The position numbers and the translations under genes are program-made. This document shows, one piece after another, positions 17,476 through 24,797 of a stretch of 64,000 nt of DNA; within the stretch, counting starts at the first letter, position 1; each line of letters begins with the position of its first letter. The notes below the pieces were generated by a model that was not told the origin of the DNA, did no database searches, and saw only the letters and a list, made by a program, of their open reading frames with translations. The stretch is from Halomonas maura. Lineage in GTDB: Bacteria > Pseudomonadota > Gammaproteobacteria > Pseudomonadales > Halomonadaceae. The stretch spans positions 380,106 through 444,105 of the forward strand of contig NZ_JAUFPQ010000017.1 in the NCBI RefSeq assembly GCF_030409305.1. Direction: 5' to 3'.

Positions 17476-17575
17476 CCATTGTCGACATACACACGTTTGC
17501 ATTCACTCCTCGTGACCCGCGGTGACACGAGGCAGCGCAGAACGTTCCAACCCAAGACAAGGAGCAACGACGCCC

Positions 17576-18922
17576 ATGAAGATCACCATCTTCGGTTCCG
17601 GATATGTAGGACTCGTCACTGGCGCCTGCCTCGCCGAGGTCGGCCACGAGGTGATGTGCGTCGATGTGGACGCCGACAAGGTGGCCCGCCTCAGCCAGGG
17701 CGAGGTGCCGATCTACGAGCCGGGGCTCGAGGCGCTGATCCACGAGAACCTGGAGGAGGGTCGGCTGCACTTCACCAATGATGCCAAGGCGGCGGTCGAT
17801 TTCGGTCTGCTCCAGTTCATCGCCGTGGGCACGCCCTCGGACGAGGACGGCAGCGCCGACCTGACCCATGTGCTGAAGGTCGCCGAGACCATCGCCACCC
17901 ACATGACCGAGTACCGCATCATCGTCGACAAGTCGACGGTGCCGGTGGGGACCGCCAGCAAGGTCGAGCGGGAGGTCGCCGCGACCCTCGAATCCCGTGG
18001 TGTGGACATTGAGTTCGACGTCTGCTCCAACCCCGAGTTCCTCAAGGAGGGCGCCGCCATCGAGGACTTCTCGCGCGGCGCGCGCATCGTGGTGGGCACC
18101 GAGTCCGAGCGCGTCCGCAAGGTCATGCGCGAGTGCTACGGCCCCTACAACCGCCAGCGCGACAAGCTGATGTTCATGGGCGTGCGCAGCGCCGAGCTGA
18201 CCAAGTATGCCGCCAACGCCATGCTGGCCACCAAGATCAGCTTCATCAACGAGGTCGCCAACCTCGCCGAGCGCCTGGGTGCCGACATCGAGGAGGTACG
18301 CCACGGCATCGGCAGCGATCCGCGCATCGGCTACCACTTCATCTACCCGGGCTGCGGCTACGGCGGCTCCTGCTTCCCCAAGGACGTCAAGGCGCTGGCC
18401 CACACCGCCGAGGCGGCCGGTTACCCCGCCGAACTGATCAGCGCCGTCGAGCGGGTCAACGCGCGCCAGAAGAGCCGCCTGTTCGAGATGCTCAGCCAGG
18501 CCTTCAACGGCGACCTGGCCGGCAAGACCATCGCGCTGTGGGGCCTGGCCTTCAAGCCCAATACCGACGACATGCGCGAGGCGCCCAGTCGTGCCCTGAT
18601 GGAGGCCCTGTGGCAGGCCGGTGCCCGGGTGCAGGCCTATGACCCCGAGGCCGCCGAGGAATGCCTGCGCATCTATGGCAACCGCGACGACCTGGACGTG
18701 ACCGAGCATCGTGACGAGACCCTCGAGGGCGCCCATGCCCTGGTCATCTGCACCGAGTGGAAGGCGTTCCGTACCGTCGACTTCGCCAAGCTGCGCGAGC
18801 GGCTGATCGAGCCGGTGGTGGTCGATGGCCGCAACCTCTTCTCGCCGCAGAGCGCCCAGGAAGCCGGGCTCACCTACTACGCCATCGGCCGAGGCGCTTC
18901 CGTCCGTCCCGTCGTGTCCTGA
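17576..18922 (+). CDS. ugd: UDP-glucose 6-dehydrogenase
   Basis: Cytoplasmic NAD-dependent enzyme of 448 residues that oxidises UDP-glucose to UDP-glucuronate. The Rossmann motif [18 protein letters not shown] opens the protein, and the catalytic cysteine is C266 in [18 protein letters not shown] and SNPEFLKEG are also present. These details match bacterial Ugd/TuaD, not GDP-mannose dehydrogenase AlgD, although the downstream genes are alginate-like. The ATG is preceded by AAGGAG at 11 bp. It is the first gene of a six-gene operon; the synthase gene starts 11 bp after it. Its position implies that UDP-glucuronate is the donor for the polymer, which is inference. Confidence 0.93.
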   Translation: MKITIFGSGYVGLVTGACLAEVGHEVMCVDVDADKVARLSQGEVPIYEPGLEALIHENLEEGRLHFTNDAKAAVDFGLLQFIAVGTPSDEDGSADLTHVLKVAETIATHMTEYRIIVDKSTVPVGTASKVEREVAATLESRGVDIEFDVCSNPEFLKEGAAIEDFSRGARIVVGTESERVRKVMRECYGPYNRQRDKLMFMGVRSAELTKYAANAMLATKISFINEVANLAERLGADIEEVRHGIGSDPRIGYHFIYPGCGYGGSCFPKDVKALAHTAEAAGYPAELISAVERVNARQKSRLFEMLSQAFNGDLAGKTIALWGLAFKPNTDDMREAPSRALMEALWQAGARVQAYDPEAAEECLRIYGNRDDLDVTEHRDETLEGAHALVICTEWKAFRTVDFAKLRERLIEPVVVDGRNLFSPQSAQEAGLTYYAIGRGASVRPVVS

Positions 18923-18933
18923 GAGGCATCGCC

Positions 18934-20871
18934 ATGTCGAAGCTCCCAGACCACACCTCCGTCGCCAGCAAGGCGACGGAGCTGACCGCCCTGCTGCTGC
19001 TGCTGGCCCTGCTGGTGGTGCTGCTCACCGAGCTGCCGACGGAGGTCTTCTCGCCGGCGTCGAAGAGCTTCTTCTTCGCCATCGGGGTCGTCGGTGCCTG
19101 GCGCTACTCCTGGTGGTTCGTCCAGGCCCTGCGCTCGGTGTGGTACAACCGGCGCATCTTCCCGCGGCTCCGGGCCGCAGCGGATGCCGCAGGGGCCGTC
19201 GCCAAGCCCAGCGAACTGTATGTGCTGTGCACCTCCTTCCGCCTCGACCAGGACGTGACCTACCAGGTCTACAACGCCCTGGTCCGCGAGGTCCGGGACT
19301 ACGGGGTGCCGACGACGCTGTTCGCCTCGCTCGCCGACCGCACCGACGTCGACATCATCAACCACGTGATGGAAGAGAACGGCTGGCCGGCGAACCTCGA
19401 AATCCGTTACATGTTCCAGAAGGGCGACGGCAAGCGCTCCGCCATGGCGGAGGTGCTGCGCGCCATCTCGCGGCGGGCGCCGGCCCCGGATGCGCTGCTG
19501 GTGTTCATGGACGGCGACATCCTGCTGGAACCGGACACCCTGTCGCGCTCGCTGTCGTTCTTCCAGAGCAACGAGGACCTGGGGGCGCTGACCACCAACA
19601 ACAGCGCCATCGTCAACGGCGGCGACGCCACCAAGGAATGGTACGACCTGCGCTATGCCCAGCGCCACCTGGTGATGAGCTCGCTGTCGGTGTCCCGGCG
19701 CCTGCTGGTGCTGACCGGCCGCTACAGCGTCTTTCGTGCGGACATGGCCGTCCACCCGAGCTTTATCGAGCTGGTCGAGAACGACCATGTGGAGCACTGG
19801 CGCTTCGGCAAGTTCAAGTTCCTGTCCGGCGACGACAAGTCCACCTGGTACTGGCTGCTCAAGAACGGCTGGCGGATGCTCTACCTCCCGGACGTCTTCG
19901 TCTCCGGGTTCGAGGAACTGCCGGACCGGCGGCGCTTCTTCAAGTCCACCACCGACCTGATGCGGCGCTGGTACGGCAACATGCTGCGCACCAGCGGTCG
20001 CGCCATCGCCCTGGGCCCTCGCCCGATGGGCATGTTCACCTGGTGGAGCCTGGTCGACCAGCGGCTGTCGATGTGGACGACCCTGATCGGCCCCATGGTG
20101 GCGATCCTGGTGACCCTGTTCGTGCGGCCGTCGTTCATCTTCGCCTATGCGCTGTGGATCCTGTTCACGCGCGGCATCTCGACGCTGATCCTGGCCTGGC
20201 AGCGCGGTCGCTTCAGCCTGCTGTGGATCCCGCTGATCTACTACAACCAGGTGTTCGGCGCCCTGCTCAAGACCTATGTCAGCTTTCGCTTCAATCGCCA
20301 GAAGTGGTCGCGCCAGGGGATCTCCGCCGGCGAGCCCAGCGACCCGGTCGCGGTCAGCCGACAGCGACGCATGGGCCACGTGCTGCATGGTTTCTTCGTC
20401 GCGGTGATGCTCTACGTGCTGCTGCTGGCCACCGGCGTGCTGCAGCCGCCCGATCGCACCGCCATGGCCATCCTGCAAGGCCCGGCCCCCAGCGAGGCAC
20501 AGGCCTCGAGCGAGGCCCCGGGCACGGGAACGGCCAATCGCTGGATGGCGATGACGCTCGCCGATGGCTCCCCCAGTGGCTCGGTCAGGCTGCCGCCGGA
20601 ACGCCTGAAGCTGGACGAGGGCCTGCTCGAGATCGTGGCCACCACCGACCGCATGAGAACCGAGCGCCTGGCCGGGGCAGCCGGTGGCCGGACGACCACG
20701 CTGGACATCAGCCCCACGCTGGCCAGCCATATCCGTGACGCCGATGGTCGCCCCCTCGACGGCCGCGGGCTTGCCACCTGCAGCGCCTCGCCGGGCTGCG
20801 CCCTCGTGCTCGACGACCGCACGGTGACCCTCGTCGACCTGAACATCAGAGTGCAACCCGGCCGCTCCTGA
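18934..20871 (+). CDS. alg8: Alg8-family processive glycosyltransferase (polyuronate synthase)
   Basis: Inner-membrane family-2 glycosyltransferase of 645 residues. Two helices come first (about 17-33, 45-65), then a cytoplasmic GT domain with DGD at 193-195, GDDKS at 299-303 and the RRWYGNMLR acceptor motif at 344-352. Four or five helices follow (about 372-502). The segment LTGRYSVFRADM and the MRRWYGN...SGRAIALGP block closely resemble Pseudomonas Alg8. Unlike Alg8, which has about 494 residues and ends near the last helix, this protein carries about 140 further residues after it, Ala/Pro-rich at first, then beta-rich, with two cysteines near the end (TCSASPGC). That domain is probably periplasmic. 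With UDP-glucuronate supplied upstream, a glucuronan product is proposed. Confidence 0.9.
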   Translation: MSKLPDHTSVASKATELTALLLLLALLVVLLTELPTEVFSPASKSFFFAIGVVGAWRYSWWFVQALRSVWYNRRIFPRLRAAADAAGAVAKPSELYVLCTSFRLDQDVTYQVYNALVREVRDYGVPTTLFASLADRTDVDIINHVMEENGWPANLEIRYMFQKGDGKRSAMAEVLRAISRRAPAPDALLVFMDGDILLEPDTLSRSLSFFQSNEDLGALTTNNSAIVNGGDATKEWYDLRYAQRHLVMSSLSVSRRLLVLTGRYSVFRADMAVHPSFIELVENDHVEHWRFGKFKFLSGDDKSTWYWLLKNGWRMLYLPDVFVSGFEELPDRRRFFKSTTDLMRRWYGNMLRTSGRAIALGPRPMGMFTWWSLVDQRLSMWTTLIGPMVAILVTLFVRPSFIFAYALWILFTRGISTLILAWQRGRFSLLWIPLIYYNQVFGALLKTYVSFRFNRQKWSRQGISAGEPSDPVAVSRQRRMGHVLHGFFVAVMLYVLLLATGVLQPPDRTAMAILQGPAPSEAQASSEAPGTGTANRWMAMTLADGSPSGSVRLPPERLKLDEGLLEIVATTDRMRTERLAGAAGGRTTTLDISPTLASHIRDADGRPLDGRGLATCSASPGCALVLDDRTVTLVDLNIRVQPGRS

Positions 20872-20912
20872 AGACGCAGGCAGGAGCCAGGAGACCTCTC
20901 TAGGAGACACCT

Positions 20913-22475
20913 ATGACCGACTATTACGCCGATAATCACGATCGCAGCGAACCCACGCTGGGCGCTCAGCCGGAGCCCCCCACCCCACCCCCGGAGGACA
21001 CCCCCCAGGGCCAGGGCGGGGCGCCGGGCGGGGGCATCGCCCACGAACGCCGTGACGAGCGCCGGTACGTCCGGGTGGCCACGCCCTTCCAGGTCAGGAT
21101 GGACGACGGCACCCTCTTCGAGGGAGCCGACCTCTCCCAGGGCGGCTTCGCGATCCGCAGCCAGCGGCCGCTGCGCCCGGGCGCCCGGGTCAAGGCCTCG
21201 CTGGTGCTCGTCACCGGCGGCGCCGAGCAGGTGGCCCCGGTCACCGCGGAGTGCCGTCACTGCACCGAATCGGGCAAGGGCCATATCGCCGGCTTCGAGA
21301 TCACCGAGATCTCCCCCGACCACCTGGAGCTGCTGCGCCGCGTGGTCCGGGCGACCCTCAGCGGCCGCCAGTTCGACATGCAGGGCAGCATGGCCGCCGA
21401 GGATCCCCAGACCCCGCACAAGCGCCGGCAGAGCCCGGGCGGCGTCAAGCCGCAGCCCGCCCAGCGCCCGCCCAAGCCGATGGGCCGCTATGTGGCGCTG
21501 TTCGCGGCCTTCGGCGTACTGGCCCTGGTGGCGGCCGCCACGGCCTATCGGAACTTCATGTTGATCGAGCCGAACTTCGCCGCGGTGACGGCCCCGCGGA
21601 TCGACATTCGGGCCCCGGGGCCAGGCATCCTGCAGGCCCACGACCTCCAGGCCGGCGACCGCGTCGAGCGCGACGCCAAGCTGACCAGCGTCAAGAACGT
21701 CGACCTGGAGTCGGATCTGATCCTGGCCACGGCGGCCCAGCGCTTCAACAGCCAGCTGATCGAGAACCTCCAGAAGAACCTGGACTCCGGCAGCGGCCAG
21801 GTCAGCCTGGCCAACTCCGCCGAGCCGGCGAACGGCGAGGCGATGAGCTTCGAGACGGTGCCCCCCGAGGTCGCCCGCGCGCGTATCGACCAGTTCGAGA
21901 CCGCCCGTGACTTCCAGAGCTCGCGCATCGCCGCCCTGGAGGCCCGGCAGTCCCAGAACGAGATCTACAGTCCCTGCGACTGCCTGGTGGCCTGGGCGCT
22001 GAGCAGCTCCGACGGCACCTACATCAACGAGAGCGAGCGGGTCATGACGCTCATCCGCACCGGCGAGAACGACATCATGGTCGAGGCCCTGGTGCACATG
22101 GACGACATCGACAATATCGACCCCGACCAGAAGGCCTACATCTCGCTACCGCACACCTCGGGGCCGATCAGTGCCCGCGTGCGCAGCGTGGCCCTCGACA
22201 TCGAGCGCCAGCCGCGTGCCGGCTTCCCCAGCTGGGTCCGTCAGCAGCAGAACGTGGCCAGCGTGCTGCTGGTGCCGGAGAAGCCGCTGCCGGCGGACGC
22301 CGTCGGTACGCCGGTCGACGTTCGCTTCACCGAGGCCCCGCTGATCGGCACCACCGCCGAGTGGATCTGGCAGGGCGGGCGCGCCGTCGGCCAGCTGTTC
22401 GGTGGCATCTTCAACCTGTTCACTGGCGACGACCCGGAGGACCAGCGTAGCGACACCCTCGGCCAGACCGGCTGA
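20913..22475 (+). CDS. alg44: Alg44-like co-polymerase, PilZ domain plus HlyD-like periplasmic part
   Basis: Membrane protein of 520 residues with the Alg44 layout. After a Pro-rich N-terminus comes a PilZ domain with RxxxR (within RRDERR, residues 46-51) and DLSQGG at 73-78, the two motifs that bind cyclic di-GMP. One helix lies near residues 190-212, and a periplasmic HlyD/membrane-fusion-like part fills the rest (GPGILQAHDLQAGDRV and EIYSPCDCLVAW as the half-motifs). Alg44 activates Alg8 in response to c-di-GMP, so polymer synthesis here should be controlled post-translationally in the same way. The longer Pro-rich N-terminus (about 45 residues) is a difference. An AGGAG site precedes the ATG. 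Confidence 0.92.
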   Translation: MTDYYADNHDRSEPTLGAQPEPPTPPPEDTPQGQGGAPGGGIAHERRDERRYVRVATPFQVRMDDGTLFEGADLSQGGFAIRSQRPLRPGARVKASLVLVTGGAEQVAPVTAECRHCTESGKGHIAGFEITEISPDHLELLRRVVRATLSGRQFDMQGSMAAEDPQTPHKRRQSPGGVKPQPAQRPPKPMGRYVALFAAFGVLALVAAATAYRNFMLIEPNFAAVTAPRIDIRAPGPGILQAHDLQAGDRVERDAKLTSVKNVDLESDLILATAAQRFNSQLIENLQKNLDSGSGQVSLANSAEPANGEAMSFETVPPEVARARIDQFETARDFQSSRIAALEARQSQNEIYSPCDCLVAWALSSSDGTYINESERVMTLIRTGENDIMVEALVHMDDIDNIDPDQKAYISLPHTSGPISARVRSVALDIERQPRAGFPSWVRQQQNVASVLLVPEKPLPADAVGTPVDVRFTEAPLIGTTAEWIWQGGRAVGQLFGGIFNLFTGDDPEDQRSDTLGQTG

Positions 22476-22539
22476 GCCTGTCACACCGTCCAACTGAAGA
22501 CCGCGGCCGCCCACCGGGCGGCCCCGACCGGAGCCCGAT

Positions 22540-23430
22540 ATGTCTCACGACACTCTTCCGAACGGCAAGCGTCACCTCGCCATGCTGATGGCGGTCCTGC
22601 TCCCCGGCCTGGCCGCCCCGGCCCTGGCCGACAGCGATAACGGCAAGAACCTGTCGGTGCCCAGCGAATCGCCCTGCTCGACCCGCTATCCGCTGGTCGC
22701 CTCCCCCGCGCCCGCGGCGCAGGCCGAGGATGCCAAGTCCGCCGTGCGTGACGGCTTCGGCACCCATAAGGACTGGGGTACCGAGGACAACGTCGCGCTG
22801 CTCTCGGCCGGCGAGACCGGCCTCGACGAGCCTGGCCTGCGGATCCGCTATCCCGAGGGCACCTCGTCGCCCGGCGATACCGAGAAGGGGGGGGCCGGCT
22901 TCTATGCGGCACCCGACGCCCTGGCCGGCGCCGAGCGCGCCTGCCTGCAGTACCGGGTCCGCTTCGAGCCGGGCTTCGACTTCGTCAAGGGCGGCAAGCT
23001 GCCGGGCCTGTTCGGCGGCGAGGCCCCCAGCGGCGGCGAGGAGGCCGACGGCGAGAACGGCTTCTCGATGCGCTACATGTGGCGCAAGCACGGCCAGGGC
23101 GAGCTCTACGAATACGCCGTCAACCAGGACAAGGAATACGGCAAGTCGGTGGGCCGGGGCCTGTGGAGCTTCCCCACCGGGCAGTGGGTGACCCTCGAGC
23201 AGGAGATCATCCTCAACGACCCCGGCCAGGCCAACGGCACGGCCCGCGTGTGGGTGGACGGGCGTCCGATCCTCGAGCAAGGGGGCATCACCTATCGCAC
23301 CAGCGAGTCGGTGACCATCGACGGCCTGATGTTCTCCACCTTCTTCGGCGGGGATGGCAAGAGCTGGCGCACGCCGCGTGATCAGCATATCGACTTCGCC
23401 GGCTTCCGCTTCTATGCCCCCCGATCCTGA
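22540..23430 (+). CDS. Secreted polysaccharide lyase, PL14-like
   Basis: Predicted periplasmic protein of 296 residues, with a signal peptide ending PALA at residue 30. The fold-defining segments FVKGGKLPGLFGG, GFSMRYMWR and FSTFFGGDGKSW resemble polysaccharide lyase family 14, a beta-jelly-roll family. K153, S176, R178, Y190 and Y192 fall at almost the same spacing as the active-site Lys, Ser, Arg, Tyr and Tyr I recall for the PL14 glucuronan lyase vAL-1 of Chlorella virus (S-x-R, then 12 residues to Y-x-Y). I infer beta-elimination of a polyuronate in the periplasm, clearing or editing the product. The gene lies 64 bp after alg44 and 57 bp before the PL5 gene. Family assignment is by eye and should be tested. 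Confidence 0.75.
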   Translation: MSHDTLPNGKRHLAMLMAVLLPGLAAPALADSDNGKNLSVPSESPCSTRYPLVASPAPAAQAEDAKSAVRDGFGTHKDWGTEDNVALLSAGETGLDEPGLRIRYPEGTSSPGDTEKGGAGFYAAPDALAGAERACLQYRVRFEPGFDFVKGGKLPGLFGGEAPSGGEEADGENGFSMRYMWRKHGQGELYEYAVNQDKEYGKSVGRGLWSFPTGQWVTLEQEIILNDPGQANGTARVWVDGRPILEQGGITYRTSESVTIDGLMFSTFFGGDGKSWRTPRDQHIDFAGFRFYAPRS

Positions 23431-23487
23431 CCGTCCCGACGGGCCGCGCCGACGGCCCGTCCCGACACCGCTTCACAAGGAGCTCCG

Positions 23488-24753
23488 ATGCCCATGACCC
23501 AGTTCACCGGCCTTCGCCGCGCCTCCCTGCCCCAGCGTCTGCTCTCGGGGCTGTCCCTGGCCCTGTGCGGCCTGGGCGCGGGAGGGCTCCCCGCGGCTCA
23601 GGCGATGACGCTCGAGGAGCGAGCCGAGCTCGACCTCTCCGAGTACAAGGTGACGGCGCCGGATGCCTCGTACTTCGATGTCGAGGCGCGCATGGCGCTG
23701 CTCGGGGACGTCGACAACTCCATCCTGCTGCAGGAGATCGACAAGCTGTCGACGGGGACCAGCTGCCAGCAGCTGCTCGCCTACGATCCCATCGACACGC
23801 GGATGCGGATTCCGGGCTACTACCCGAGTCCCAAGGAATGGGAGCTGGCCTCGGAGCCTCTGTTCCAGTTCGAGGACAGCGTCTCCCAGCTCGCCGGCAG
23901 CTACGTGGCCACCGGTGATGACTACTATGCCGAATGCCTGGTGCGCTTCCTCGACAAGTGGGCTCAGGAGGACGCCCTGACCAACTACTACTATGACCCG
24001 ATCGAGCCCCAGGCCTGGTTCGCCACCGAATCGATGATCTTCGCGGCCGCCATGGCCTACTCGGTGGTCCGGCCCGAGATCGAGGGCATGAACGAGGAGC
24101 GCGAGCGGGTCGAGACCTGGCTCAAAGACCTGGCCCAGCAGCATGCCGCCATCCCCGGCCAGTCGATCGGTAGCTGCTGCAACAACCACTTCTATCGCCG
24201 CGCCCTCTACGGCACCATGGTCGGCGTGCTCACCGAGGACGACGAGCTGTTCCGCTTCGGCGTCAGCGCCATCTACTCGGCCCTGCACGACCTCACCGAG
24301 GAAGGCGCCCTGCCCCTGGAGGTGTCCCGCGGCCGGCGAGCGACGCACTACCAGAACTATGCCCTGCTCTACCTGATCACCAACATGCAGGTCATCTCCC
24401 GCCAGGGCTATGACATCTTCGACCTGGAGGTGGAGGGCAACACCATCCACGACGCGGTGGACTTCGCCCTGAAAATCTTCGAGGACCCGGCGGCCCTGGG
24501 CGATATGGCGCCCCTGGAGCAGTACACCGGCTTCCTCAAGGACAACCAGTACTTCTCCTGGATGGAAATCTACCAGACCCGCTACCACGACCCGCAGATC
24601 GCCGAGTTCATCCGCCGGGTGCGCCCCATCTACAACCGCAGTTCCGGTGGTTACATCACGCTCTACTTCATGGAGCCCGATGCACAGCGGAATATCGTCA
24701 TGGATGAGAAGCAGCGCGAGGACGCCGCGTTCAAGGGCCTGGGAGAAGAGTGA
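23488..24753 (+). CDS. AlgL-type polyuronate lyase, PL5 family
   Basis: Secreted lyase of 421 residues with a signal peptide ending AAQA near residue 39 and an alpha-helical toroid as expected for PL5. Catalytic residues are in place: N233-H234 in the CCNNHFYRRALYG segment, and R281 and Y288, seven residues apart, in SRGRRATHYQNYAL, matching the Arg and Tyr of AlgL/A1-III. The double cysteine before NNH is distinctive. AlgL acts in the periplasm to remove misdirected polymer. One PL5 member, Smlt1473 of Stenotrophomonas, also cuts polyglucuronate and hyaluronate, so the substrate need not be alginate. Strong AAGGAG site; fifth gene of the operon. Confidence 0.88.
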   Translation: MPMTQFTGLRRASLPQRLLSGLSLALCGLGAGGLPAAQAMTLEERAELDLSEYKVTAPDASYFDVEARMALLGDVDNSILLQEIDKLSTGTSCQQLLAYDPIDTRMRIPGYYPSPKEWELASEPLFQFEDSVSQLAGSYVATGDDYYAECLVRFLDKWAQEDALTNYYYDPIEPQAWFATESMIFAAAMAYSVVRPEIEGMNEERERVETWLKDLAQQHAAIPGQSIGSCCNNHFYRRALYGTMVGVLTEDDELFRFGVSAIYSALHDLTEEGALPLEVSRGRRATHYQNYALLYLITNMQVISRQGYDIFDLEVEGNTIHDAVDFALKIFEDPAALGDMAPLEQYTGFLKDNQYFSWMEIYQTRYHDPQIAEFIRRVRPIYNRSSGGYITLYFMEPDAQRNIVMDEKQREDAAFKGLGEE

Positions 24754-24797
24754 TCACTCCCCCGCCGCCATCCATTACTTCGAGGCAGACCGATACC

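Larger units (their letters stand above)
17061..17575. other. Control region upstream of the exopolysaccharide operon
   Basis: No gene is accepted here. The first part (to about 17330) is GC-rich and contains a small GCAACAC/GTGTTGC hairpin at 17170-17186. From about 17340 to 17510 the composition turns AT-rich, the most AT-rich stretch in the neighbourhood. It holds an 11-bp inverted repeat (17410-17441), a sigma-54-like promoter (17458-17475) and a further hairpin in the presumed leader at 17508-17532 (CCTCGTG with CACGAGG, with an inner ACC/GGT pairing). A ribosome site AAGGAG at 17559-17564 serves the first gene. Confidence 0.6.

Noticed and set aside
17454..17525. A 23-codon frame (MIGVIIASIVDIHTFAFTPR...) with AAGGA upstream, just before ugd.
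   Set aside because: It overlaps the sigma-54-like promoter and would begin before the predicted transcript. The promoter reading explains the AT-rich sequence better; the frame would matter only if another promoter lies further upstream.
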